Positions 1 through 7,232 of a DNA stretch of 13,106 nt are shown here, one piece after another (positions within the stretch are counted from its first letter, which is position 1; each line of letters starts with the position of its first letter). The stretch covers positions 1 through 13,106 of the forward strand of contig CANIBQ010000118.1 in the NCBI GenBank assembly GCA_947465645.1. Reading direction: 5' to 3'. This stretch comes from Acidobacteriota bacterium. Its GTDB lineage: Bacteria > Acidobacteriota > Vicinamibacteria > Vicinamibacterales > UBA2999. The position numbers were made by a program, and so were the translations under genes. The notes under the pieces were generated by a model, which saw nothing but the letters and a program-made list of their open reading frames with translations, was not told the origin of the DNA and did no database searches.

Positions 1-318
1 CAGGTTGGGGCCTCGCTGGACGATCTCGTCAACCGTTTTGGCTTCGATGTTCCGACTCACATCAAGATTGATGTCGACGGGCATGAGCCGGACATCATCA
101 GAGGAGCCACTGAGGTGCTGTCGAATGAGAGATGCCGAAGCATCCTCATCGAGATTCAGAGGAACGATCCAGACCATCTGGCTGCGGTGGGGAAACTTGA
201 AGAGCTTGGATACGCCTGCGTCTTACAGCGTTCGACCTGGGCCTCGCGCGCCAGTCGTGAGCTGCGCGGCGCAGAACGGGAACACCCTACCGTAAACATG
301 ATTTTTACCCGCGCCTAG
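1..318 (+). CDS. FkbM family methyltransferase, C-terminal part (5' end outside window)
   Basis: This is the last 105 codons of a gene that enters the window in frame 1 and stops at TAG 316-318. The segment SLDDLV (residues 5-10 of the visible part) followed by IKIDVDGHEPDIIRGA (21-36) is the late core of FkbM-type SAM-dependent methyltransferases. In these enzymes the IDVDG(H/A)E block follows a 'tldell' helix. The IEIQ strand and the LGY...NMIFTR ending also fit the family's C-terminus. FkbM enzymes usually O-methylate sugars or polyketides, and in this setting a sugar hydroxyl is the likely target (inference). The SAM-binding GxGxG region is upstream of the window and cannot be checked. 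The next gene follows after 18 bases on the same strand, so the two are probably cotranscribed. Confidence 0.85.
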   Translation, partial: QVGASLDDLVNRFGFDVPTHIKIDVDGHEPDIIRGATEVLSNERCRSILIEIQRNDPDHLAAVGKLEELGYACVLQRSTWASRASRELRGAEREHPTVNMIFTRA

Positions 319-336
319 TCCAGGCCGCCTGCTGCA

Positions 337-1650
337 TTGGATCACGCAACAACCACTGTGCCCACCGGTATCCGCGACACGAAAGCAGCGACAGGCAACC
401 GTTCGGATTATCTGGTTCGTAAGGCGAGGCAGTTCGCTCACCGGTTCATCCTGAGACCGGTCGGCATTCTCCTCCACCCGCTGCTGTACGTTGCGCTGAC
501 GTCCATCAGTCGAGGACGTCCGGTTCGGCTGGGCACGTTGAATGCCAAGGGACGAATTTCGATCATGATCTCGAAAATCGAGCCGAACGTGCGCAGGCTG
601 CGAGCCGAGCCCCTAAAGAACCCACTTGTCATCGTTCTGAATCCAGGCCCGTGCCCCAACGAGCAGCTGACCCTCATGTATGGCCGCGCGGTATGGCTGG
701 TGGACGGGACCCGTCCGTGGCTGAGACGAGTACTCACGGTTGTTCACCATCTGTTGATCGCGGCGGACTCCTCGATGGCTGTGCGATTGAGAGCCGGCGT
801 ACGCCACGAATTTGCCCGTGCGTGGCGTGACGGCACACCGGTGCTTCGTTTCACGGCTGAAGAGCAGAAGGCGGGCGAGGAGCTTCTGCGCAGCCTCGGG
901 GTACCGGAGGGCGCCTCACATATCTGTTTCACCGTACGTGACGATGCCTACTACGAGCAGCTCCGAAGACAAGAAGACAGCCGTCGTATCAACGACCAGG
1001 CGGGCAAGGAGTACGCGATTCGGAACCCGAGCGTGGGGAGCTATTTGCCCATGGCGATCGAGTGCGCCACGAACGGCCACCACGTGTTGCGGATGGGGTC
1101 CGTCGTGGCCGAGCCGCTGCCGGCAGGGCTGCATCCCAGGATCGTCGACTACGCTTCAACCAGGCGTACGCCGTTCGGCGACGTGTACCTCCTTGCCACC
1201 TGCAAGTTCGCCGTGTCGGGGGCGGCCGGGATGTTCTGGTTTTCGACGGCGTTCAACCGGCCGGTGGTCCTCACCGATCATTACTACTTGGCGTTTCGGT
1301 CGCTCAGGCCCGGTGACCTCTTTATCCCTATCAAGTTCTGGCTCATCGCTGAGAAGCGCTTCCTGACGTTCCGCGAGATGTTGGGGGATACCGATCACCA
1401 GTGGACGAGCGAGCTCCACACCCATCGGTTGGGCCTTGAACTGGTACGCAACACGCCGGAGGAGATCGCGGCCGTGGTTCGTGAGATGGAGCAGCGGCTC
1501 AACGGTACGTGGAGAACGACGGAAGACGATGAAGAGCTGCAGCGGCGCTTTCAGGCGCTATTGACGCCTGAACACATGGGATACGGGATGCCTTCACGGA
1601 TCGGCGCACAGTTCCTGCGCGAGAACGCGCATCTCATAGGAAAGGACTGA
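337..1650 (+). CDS. TIGR04372-type putative glycosyltransferase
   Basis: A 437-residue protein whose C-terminal half matches my memory of the TIGR04372 putative glycosyltransferase family. The matching blocks are HICFTVRDDAYY (195-206), YLPMAIECATNGHHVLRMGS (236-255), IVDYAS (269-274), DVYLLATCKFAVSGAAGMFW (282-301), LFIPIKFW (328-335) and KRFLTFREML (340-349). The family is found in surface-polysaccharide clusters and is presumed to transfer a sugar; donor and acceptor are unknown. The fold probably resembles GT-B enzymes, with the SGAAG turn near a nucleotide-sugar site (inference). There is no clear membrane segment apart from a weakly hydrophobic stretch near 41-55. The start is uncertain: TTG 337 gives the longest frame, GTG 358 is seven codons in, and neither has a good Shine-Dalgarno. 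The stop lies five bases before the amidotransferase start, which indicates an operon. Confidence 0.8.
   Translation: MDHATTTVPTGIRDTKAATGNRSDYLVRKARQFAHRFILRPVGILLHPLLYVALTSISRGRPVRLGTLNAKGRISIMISKIEPNVRRLRAEPLKNPLVIVLNPGPCPNEQLTLMYGRAVWLVDGTRPWLRRVLTVVHHLLIAADSSMAVRLRAGVRHEFARAWRDGTPVLRFTAEEQKAGEELLRSLGVPEGASHICFTVRDDAYYEQLRRQEDSRRINDQAGKEYAIRNPSVGSYLPMAIECATNGHHVLRMGSVVAEPLPAGLHPRIVDYASTRRTPFGDVYLLATCKFAVSGAAGMFWFSTAFNRPVVLTDHYYLAFRSLRPGDLFIPIKFWLIAEKRFLTFREMLGDTDHQWTSELHTHRLGLELVRNTPEEIAAVVREMEQRLNGTWRTTEDDEELQRRFQALLTPEHMGYGMPSRIGAQFLRENAHLIGKD
1638..1646 (+). promoter_or_regulatory. Ribosome binding site for the amidotransferase gene
   Basis: The purine-rich AGGAAAGGA lies inside the last codons of the preceding gene. 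Its AGGA ends nine bases before GTG 1656. It supports a GTG start that is fixed independently, because the mature enzyme needs Cys as its second residue. Confidence 0.5.
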
Positions 1651-1655
1651 CAGAG

Positions 1656-3596
1656 GTGTGCGGCATCTGCGGTGAGTTGCGCGTTGCCGGCGGAGTGACG
1701 TCTCCCGAGCGCATCGTCGGGATGCGCGATGCGCTCACGCACCGGGGGCCGGACGATGGGGGTCTGTACATCTCGCCCGACCGCCGCGCCGGCCTTGGGT
1801 TCCGGCGCCTCCGCATCATCGATCTGAGCCGCGATGCGGACCAGCCGATGACCAACGAGGACGGGACTGTCCAGGTCGTCTTCAACGGCGAGATTTACAA
1901 CTTTCGTGAGCTGCGGGCGGAGCTCGAAACAAAGGGGCACCGCTTCCGATCCAAGTCCGACACGGAGGTCATCGTCCACCTGTACGAGGAGGAGGGTGAA
2001 AAGGCCATCGCTCGGCTCGACGGCATGTTCGCGATCGCCGTGTGGGACGAACGGGCGAAGCGGCTGCTGCTTGCGCGCGACCGTGCCGGAAAGAAGCCGC
2101 TCTTCTACACCCAGACCCGCGATACGTTCGTCTTTGCGTCTGAAATCAAGTCGTTCTTCGGTTTGGACGATCTCCCGATCGAAGTTGACCGGGAGATGGT
2201 GCCGCAGTACTTCATTCACGGGTTCGTTCCGTGTCCTCGAACCCTGTATCGAAACGTCAGACAGGTGCCCCCGGCGACTGTCGTGACGATCGAAAGCGAC
2301 GGCCGCACCCGGGAACATGTCTTCTGGCGGTTGCAACTGCGCCCGCACGCCCCAGGACCGTCGGGTCCTTCCAACGAGCGCGAGGCAGCCGCCACCGTGC
2401 GAGATCTGATGACTCGAGCCGTCGAGCGGCGTCTCATCAGTGACGTTCCCCTGGGCGCCTTCCTGAGCGGCGGCGTCGATTCGACGATCATCGTCGGCGT
2501 GATGAGTCAGTTGACCGGTTCTCCGGTCAAGACGTTCAGCATCGGTTTCGAAGGTGATCCGGCATTCGACGAAACGCCCTACGCGCGCGACGTGGCGCAA
2601 CGGTTTCAGACCGATCACACCGAGTTCAAGGTTACGCCGTCGGCGGTCGACCTCATCGATACTCTGGTCTGGCATCACGATGGTCCGTTCGGGGACGCGT
2701 CAGCGATTCCCACGTACATCGTCTCCCGCCTCACCAGACAACACGTGACGGTGGCGTTGACGGGCGACGGTGGCGACGAGCTGTTCGCCGGCTACATGCG
2801 GTTTGCGGCGGGAATTGCCGCGGAACGGCTGCCCAAGAGCATCAGCCGTCCGCTCCAGGCGGCCTTCGCGGGGGTGCCCGTCAACCCCAACGAGCGGCAT
2901 TGGATCGAGAGGGGACGACGATTCGTCCACGCGATGAATTTACCGCTGTACGAGAGGATGACCCGGTGGAGCAGTCTTTTCTACCAGGACCTCGAGCCGT
3001 TGCTCGCGCCAGACCTGTTGGCCTCGCTCCCGCCCATCAATCGGCTGGCCTACCTCGAGAGCGAGCGCGAGCACATGCAGGGGCTCTCGACCCTGGGCAC
3101 GCTGCTGCATGCCAATTTCCGCTCGTACCTCCTCGACGACCTGCTCGTGAAGGTCGATCGCTGCACGATGGCGAATTCGCTCGAGGCTCGCTCTCCCTTC
3201 CTCGACACCGAGTTAATCGACTATGTCGGCGGGCTGCCTGACCGCATGAAGCTGCGGGGACGGACGACGAAAGTCATCCTGAGGAAGGCATTCGAGGACC
3301 TGCTGCCGGCCTCGGTGGCCAGGCGCGGCAAGATGGGATTTGGCGTTCCGCTCGGCTCCTGGTTCCGCACCGAGTTGAAGGATTACATCCGGGATCTCCT
3401 GCTCGACCCTTCTGCGCGCTACCGAGACTTTCTCTCTGTTTCCTACGTTCAGCAGCTCGTGAGGCGCCATCAGGCTGGCGAGACCAATTCAGGACTTCAG
3501 CTCTGGAGCATCCTCTGTTTCGAAGTGTGGCTCCGAAACCTGCCTCGATGGACGCGGCCGCAGGTCCCTCAGGCCAGCGGGTCAGTCGTCCACTGA
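1656..3596 (+). CDS. asnB: Asparagine synthase (glutamine-hydrolysing) family amidotransferase
   Basis: A 646-residue class II glutamine amidotransferase of the AsnB family. The N-terminal glutaminase domain begins MCGICGE, so Cys2 becomes the N-terminal nucleophile once Met is removed. It also has HRGPDDGG (29-36), FNGEIYN (76-82), SDTE (101-104) and LARDRAGKKPLFY (139-151). The synthetase domain has the ATP pyrophosphatase loop SGGVDS (271-276), LTGDGGDELFAGY (368-380) and the late VDRCTMANSLEARSPFLD block. Ammonia from glutamine is passed to an AMP-activated carboxylate. In polysaccharide loci, homologues either make asparagine or amidate uronic acids or other sugar carboxylates. The neighbouring glycosyltransferase and methyltransferases favour glycan modification (inference), but the sequence alone does not exclude true asparagine synthesis. 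All key motifs are present and the length is normal. The next ATG follows the stop codon with no gap. Confidence 0.93.
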   Translation: MCGICGELRVAGGVTSPERIVGMRDALTHRGPDDGGLYISPDRRAGLGFRRLRIIDLSRDADQPMTNEDGTVQVVFNGEIYNFRELRAELETKGHRFRSKSDTEVIVHLYEEEGEKAIARLDGMFAIAVWDERAKRLLLARDRAGKKPLFYTQTRDTFVFASEIKSFFGLDDLPIEVDREMVPQYFIHGFVPCPRTLYRNVRQVPPATVVTIESDGRTREHVFWRLQLRPHAPGPSGPSNEREAAATVRDLMTRAVERRLISDVPLGAFLSGGVDSTIIVGVMSQLTGSPVKTFSIGFEGDPAFDETPYARDVAQRFQTDHTEFKVTPSAVDLIDTLVWHHDGPFGDASAIPTYIVSRLTRQHVTVALTGDGGDELFAGYMRFAAGIAAERLPKSISRPLQAAFAGVPVNPNERHWIERGRRFVHAMNLPLYERMTRWSSLFYQDLEPLLAPDLLASLPPINRLAYLESEREHMQGLSTLGTLLHANFRSYLLDDLLVKVDRCTMANSLEARSPFLDTELIDYVGGLPDRMKLRGRTTKVILRKAFEDLLPASVARRGKMGFGVPLGSWFRTELKDYIRDLLLDPSARYRDFLSVSYVQQLVRRHQAGETNSGLQLWSILCFEVWLRNLPRWTRPQVPQASGSVVH

Positions 3597-4358
3597 ATGA
3601 GGAACGTCCTGGCCTCGGCCTCGGGCGTACATCGAACTGACCTCGACGTCCTTCAGCAGCACAGGCGCGTCTGGGCGGCCCGGGCCGAGCTTCGCTCCGT
3701 ATATCAGGAATTCTTTGACGCACTCCTCGGCGCGGCAGGGGATCGGCGGCCGATTGTGGAATTGGGCGCCGGCCCAGGCTTCTTCAAGGAATACTGCCCA
3801 CGTCTCATTGCCGCCGATGTGCTGCCAGTGGACGGTGTGGACCTCGTCTGCGATGCGTGCGCGCTGCCGTTCACGCACGGGTCGGTCGGCGCGATAGTAC
3901 TCCTGGATGTCTTGCACCATCTGCCACGGCCGCTGGATTTCATGACGGAGGCGGCGCGTGTGCTTGCGCCCGGCGGTCGCCTGGCGATCATCGAGCCATG
4001 GATGACGCCGGCGTCATACCTCCTGTATCGATATTTCCATCATGAAGAATGCCGCCTGGGCGTCGACGTGGCGAGGCCATTTGCGACGTCGGGGAAGCGC
4101 GCCTTTGACGGCAATGCGACGATTCCGTTCAAACTCATGCGGCACTACCGTACGACACCGCCGCCTCTGCAGTTGGTGCGGCACGAGCCGTTTCTGGCGC
4201 TCCCCTATCTCGCGACGCTCGGTTTCAAGAGGAGCGGCCCACTGCCGCGCTCGTTGATCGGGATGGCCCGCTGGCTGGAGACGGCGCTCGGGCCGATCGG
4301 ACGATGGAATGCGACGCGCGCACTGCAGGTGTGGGAGAAGCCAGCGGTCAAGGCGTGA
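3597..4358 (+). CDS. Class I SAM-dependent methyltransferase (Methyltransf_11-like)
   Basis: A 253-residue Rossmann-fold methyltransferase. Motif I is VELGAGPGF (54-62). A degraded acidic-loop region follows, with VDLVCDACALPF (81-92) as the binding segment. Motif IV-like LLDVLHHLP is at 102-110, and EAARVLAPGGRLAIIEPW (118-135) is the typical post-motif helix and strand. The C-terminal half, with RYFHHEE and an aromatic-rich stretch, is probably substrate-specific. The UbiE/Methyltransf_11 superfamily acts on many small molecules. A sugar, lipid-linked sugar or aminosugar substrate is inferred from the neighbours. ATG 3597 directly abuts the TGA of the amidotransferase gene and has no Shine-Dalgarno of its own, so translation by re-initiation is likely. 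The 3' end overlaps the convergent minus-strand gene by 11 bases, with no terminator between them. Confidence 0.85.
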   Translation: MRNVLASASGVHRTDLDVLQQHRRVWAARAELRSVYQEFFDALLGAAGDRRPIVELGAGPGFFKEYCPRLIAADVLPVDGVDLVCDACALPFTHGSVGAIVLLDVLHHLPRPLDFMTEAARVLAPGGRLAIIEPWMTPASYLLYRYFHHEECRLGVDVARPFATSGKRAFDGNATIPFKLMRHYRTTPPPLQLVRHEPFLALPYLATLGFKRSGPLPRSLIGMARWLETALGPIGRWNATRALQVWEKPAVKA

Positions 4359-5835
4359 AGTAGAGTTTCGCGGCCGCCCGGCCGGACATCCTCAGCAACA
4401 GCCAGCCATCGCGGAACCGATTGATGTTGGTTGACCCGTAGGTTCGCTGCCGATATCGAACGGGCACTTCGACGATTCTCAGGTTCAGCTTCGCCGCGCC
4501 AAACAGCAGATCGAAGTCGCCGAACGGATCGAGCGCGCCGAAGTAGGCGCGGCCACGGGCCAGCTTCTCATAGGTCGCCCTCCAGAGAACTTTCGTCCCA
4601 CAGAGACCGTCCTTGAGCGATTGCCCCATCAGCGTGCTCAGCAGCAGGGCGAAGAACCGGTTGCCGAGCAGGTTGAGGAATCGCATGGCCTCCGGATCCA
4701 TGGTGTAGACCAACCGGCAGCCGTTCACGAAGTCGCCCTTTCCCTCCACCAGCGCTTCGTAGAAGATCACCAGATCTTCGGGAGGCACGCTGAGGTCCGC
4801 GTCCAGGATCATCAGGATGTCGCCCGTCGCGTGCGAGAACCCGAGCCGTACCGCGTCACCCTTGCCCTTCCCCTCCTGTACCAGCACGCGGATGTCCTTG
4901 TCGGGTCTTGCCGCGGCAGCGCGCCGGCACTCGGCGAGCGTCTCATCAGCGGAGTGGCCTTCGACGAAGATGAGCTCCGTGCGCGAGCCGAGCGACGGAA
5001 GGCGGTCGACGATCTGCTGAATATTGCCGGCTTCATTTCGACAGGGACACACAATCGAGACCGAGGGCGCCGCCGCGTGCTGCTCGACGGACAACGGACG
5101 GACAACGAGCCAATTCGTGAGGCACAGGTGGCGTACCAGCGGCACATGCGCCAGGAATCGGTTCGCGATCGTGTTCGCGACCGGCACACGCGCAGGCAGG
5201 AGGACCCGGCGCTGATGGCGGACCACCTCGTAGTCCGTCAGGTAGAGCAGATTGGTGATGTCTTCGACGGTGGTCCAGTTGAGGAGCGGCTGCGGGTACT
5301 TGCGCCCCAGACGTTCCGCCAGCGACAGCACCGGCTGCCAGAGGCGGCTGTACCAGTGGATCACTATCCGCGTCTGCGGATGGCACACCGAGCGCAGACG
5401 TTCGAACACCAGACGGATGTCGTACAGAAATCCCACCAGGTCCGAGAGCACGATGTAGTCGAACGTCTCGCCACCCAAGTCGAGTTGTTCGGCCGGCATC
5501 TGGCGGAATTCGAGGTGGGGATGCCTTGCCGACGCGAGGCGCACCATCTCGCCGGAAATATCGATGCCCAGTCCGCGCGCGGGCCTGGTGGCAGCCAGGA
5601 GATCGCCGGTTCCACTCCCGATCTCGAGCACGCTCGCATCCGGCGGGACGTAGAACTGCGCGATCGATGAAAGCGCCGAATAGTAGCCGGCATTGCGGTC
5701 GTGCCATGACTCGACCGAGGAAGCGTAGTGATCGAAGAAGGCTTCCCAGCCGCTCAGGTACTCGTCGATCGTCACCGGCGGGCGATCGGTCCGGATGCTC
5801 TTGACCCATCCAGCGTAGGTTTCTTGGCGCATCAT
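4348..5835 (-). CDS. Fused SAM methyltransferase and polyprenyl-phosphate-sugar-synthase-like GT2
   Basis: One uninterrupted frame joins two enzymes; residues are numbered from the ATG at 5835. The N-terminal half is a class I methyltransferase with motif I VLEIGSGTGD (69-78), LGIDIS (89-94) and FDYIVLSDLVGFLYD (125-139). After a linker near 245-257, a family 2 glycosyltransferase starts at SVSIVCPCRNEAGNI (258-272). It continues with LIFVEGHSADET, QEGKGKGDAVRLGF (320-333), ILDADLS (343-349, the metal/nucleotide Asp site), DGLCGTKVLWR (409-419) and YGSTNINRFRDG (466-477). That order is typical of DPM1/DPG-synthase-like enzymes, which transfer a hexose from an NDP- or GDP-sugar to a polyprenyl phosphate on the cytosolic side. 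There are no C-terminal TM helices. Start choice: the frame can begin at ATG 5877, but its first 14 codons are AT-rich at third positions and overlap the opposite gene, so ATG 5835 (or 5832) is preferred. The methyl acceptor is unknown. Confidence 0.85.
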   Translation of the reverse strand: MMRQETYAGWVKSIRTDRPPVTIDEYLSGWEAFFDHYASSVESWHDRNAGYYSALSSIAQFYVPPDASVLEIGSGTGDLLAATRPARGLGIDISGEMVRLASARHPHLEFRQMPAEQLDLGGETFDYIVLSDLVGFLYDIRLVFERLRSVCHPQTRIVIHWYSRLWQPVLSLAERLGRKYPQPLLNWTTVEDITNLLYLTDYEVVRHQRRVLLPARVPVANTIANRFLAHVPLVRHLCLTNWLVVRPLSVEQHAAAPSVSIVCPCRNEAGNIQQIVDRLPSLGSRTELIFVEGHSADETLAECRRAAAARPDKDIRVLVQEGKGKGDAVRLGFSHATGDILMILDADLSVPPEDLVIFYEALVEGKGDFVNGCRLVYTMDPEAMRFLNLLGNRFFALLLSTLMGQSLKDGLCGTKVLWRATYEKLARGRAYFGALDPFGDFDLLFGAAKLNLRIVEVPVRYRQRTYGSTNINRFRDGWLLLRMSGRAAAKLYFTP

Positions 5836-5878
5836 GTTGGTGAACACCGCAATGTTACTATCCGTAACCAGTCGCATG
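5833..5878. promoter_or_regulatory. Divergent start region with two short inverted repeats
   Basis: This segment between two divergently read genes is clearly less GC-rich than its surroundings (about half G+C). It holds GGTG-AA-CACC (5839-5848) and GTTAC-TATCC-GTAAC (5854-5868). Either could be an operator for a dimeric regulator or simply chance. The starts could be ATG 5835 (minus) and ATG 5876 (plus), leaving about 40 bases between them. Alternatively they are the overlapping ATGs at 5877 (minus) and 5876 (plus). I see no convincing -35/-10 pair with proper spacing on either strand. Confidence 0.3.
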
Positions 5879-6556
5879 GTATCGAACGCCGATAGGGGTC
5901 CCGCGCCACCCGTGGTTCCAAGGAAAGAGCTGCTGTTGCCGCTTGTCGATCCCGATCTGCAGGGGCTCGTCCGGCTGCACTACTTCCCATTCAGCCGCAT
6001 CGTGTACCGCAAGCGTCTGCAGATCGCGGTGGATCTGATGAGTCCTGGTGCACCGTTTGATAACGGACTCGAGATCGGCTTCGGTCCTGGATTTCTGTTG
6101 CCATCGCTCGCACGGTGCTGCCGCCACGCGGTTGCGGTCGACATTCACGAGGACGTGGGCCCAGTCAGCCTCATGCTGCGGCGGCAGAACGTCGACGGCG
6201 TGTCGCTGATGAGAAACTCGGTCTCGGACCTGGCATTTCGTGACGCGGCGTTTGATCTCGTGGTCTGCACGAGTGTGCTCGAGCACATTCATCACCTCGA
6301 CGCCGCATTGCGGGAGATCGCACGCGTGGTACGCCGGCACGGCGCGGTGGTGCTGGGGTTCCCGGTCAAGAACCGGGTGACCGATTCGTTGTTCAAGGCC
6401 GTGGGGTATGAACCCGACGAGATCCACCCCAACAGCCACGCCGACATCATCGCAGCCGCGGGGCAGGTGTTTCGAATCATCCGCCAGGAGCATTACCCTG
6501 CCTGGTTGCCGCTGGACCTCTCCCTCTATGGCTGGATCGCGTGCGAGAAGCCCTGA
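5876..6556 (+). CDS. Class I SAM-dependent methyltransferase (Methyltransf_11-like)
   Basis: A 226-residue methyltransferase. It has motif I GLEIGFGPGFLLP (64-76), an acidic residue at the end of strand 2 in AVAVDIHED (85-93), and LRRQNVDGVSL feeding the adenine-binding loop. Motif IV is FDLVVCTSVLEHI (126-138), followed by LREIARVVRRHGAVVLGFP (145-163). The C-terminal EIHPNSHADI segment resembles methyltransferases that act on lipid or sugar substrates, but no specific substrate can be named. The open frame extends to ATG 5834, but the added 14 codons contain TTA, CTA and GTA, unlike the rest of the gene, and overlap the opposite gene. ATG 5876 is therefore chosen; GTG 5912 is also possible. 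It differs in sequence from the other methyltransferases here and is not a recent duplicate. The next gene on this strand starts about 20 bases after the stop. Confidence 0.83.
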   Translation: MVSNADRGPAPPVVPRKELLLPLVDPDLQGLVRLHYFPFSRIVYRKRLQIAVDLMSPGAPFDNGLEIGFGPGFLLPSLARCCRHAVAVDIHEDVGPVSLMLRRQNVDGVSLMRNSVSDLAFRDAAFDLVVCTSVLEHIHHLDAALREIARVVRRHGAVVLGFPVKNRVTDSLFKAVGYEPDEIHPNSHADIIAAAGQVFRIIRQEHYPAWLPLDLSLYGWIACEKP

Positions 6557-6575
6557 CAGCAACTCCCGACGGGCC

Positions 6576-7232
6576 GTGAGGATCGCGCATTGGACGGGCA
6601 TCGGATGGTGGCTCATGCCCGTGCTCTACGCCGTGCTGCTTGCGGCCCCGAGCGCCACACTACCCGGCGATGGTCTTGGCATCCGCGTCTTCCAGACACC
6701 GGCGCTCAGCCCGTCCCTCCGGCTCGGACAGACCTTTACGATGCCGGGCGATGGCTTTCATGCCATCGAGATATTCCCGTCTGCTGTCGGTGGAACAGTG
6801 TCTGGGAAAGTTCAGTTGGAGCTTCACGAACTCGATAGCGGCCACCGCGAAATCGCCCTCGTACGCACAGCAGAGGCGTCGGCGAGCGACGTCGTGGGCG
6901 CTCCATCCTATCGATTCGAATTTGCGCCAATCGTCGATTCCAAGGACCGCGCGTACCGGTTTGATCTCATCGCGTCCGAAGCGGAAGGCGTGGCGTTCTG
7001 GGCCACCAAAGGGAACCGCTACGCTGGCGGCGCGATGCACGCGAATGGTCGCGGTCGCTGGGCCGATCTGGCGTTTCGCGTCTACGCGCCGAATCCCTCT
7101 GTGTGGGGACGGCTCATGATGCTGCGCGACACCAATCCGGTGCGCGCCTACCTGGTGATCGCCGCCGGTCTGGCCGTCTGGCTGCTCCTCGGCTTCTTCT
7201 TGCGCGCGATAGAGGCCATTCCCGCCTCATGA
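6576..7232 (+). CDS. Two-TM protein with predicted beta-sandwich ectodomain
   Basis: A 218-residue protein starting at GTG 6576. A hydrophobic segment at about 9-27 acts as signal or anchor. A soluble domain of about 160 residues follows, and a second TM at about 191-210 precedes a short tail. The soluble part is rich in beta-prone strands: GQTFTMPGDGFHAIEI (51-66), GKVQLELHEL (77-86), YRFEFAPIVDSKDRAYRFDL (112-131), AFWATKGNRYAGGAMHANG and WADLAFRVY (162-170). This succession resembles a jelly-roll domain that I recall joined to large membrane glycosyltransferases. That is memory, not a search result, and no function is assigned. The stop overlaps the next start as ATGA (7229-7232), so it is translationally coupled to the GT-C-like protein and probably partners it in the periplasm (inference). 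Longer in-frame versions (from 6408 or 6528) run into the preceding gene and are Arg/Ser-rich, so they were not chosen. Confidence 0.72.
   Translation: MRIAHWTGIGWWLMPVLYAVLLAAPSATLPGDGLGIRVFQTPALSPSLRLGQTFTMPGDGFHAIEIFPSAVGGTVSGKVQLELHELDSGHREIALVRTAEASASDVVGAPSYRFEFAPIVDSKDRAYRFDLIASEAEGVAFWATKGNRYAGGAMHANGRGRWADLAFRVYAPNPSVWGRLMMLRDTNPVRAYLVIAAGLAVWLLLGFFLRAIEAIPAS

Noticed and set aside
1551..2678. Long minus-strand open frame (375 codons) opposite the amidotransferase gene
   Set aside because: It mirrors the codon bias of the well-supported asnB-like gene. The product is Arg/Asp/His-rich with no recognisable domain, and no ribosome binding site is evident.
4371..4384. CGGCCG-CC-CGGCCG near the convergent gene ends as a possible terminator
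   Set aside because: The loop would be only two bases, the half-sites are themselves palindromic, no T tract follows, and it lies within coding sequence.
4621..5670. Plus-strand open frame (349 codons) opposite the fused methyltransferase-GT2 gene
   Set aside because: The opposite strand carries two complete enzyme domains. This frame is Arg/Glu/His-rich with no motif, a typical antisense shadow in GC-rich DNA.
7103..7228. N-terminal extension of the GT-C-like gene
   Set aside because: The extra 42 residues are Arg/Ala-rich and lie wholly within the preceding gene. ATG 7229 overlaps that gene's stop and directly precedes the first TM helix.
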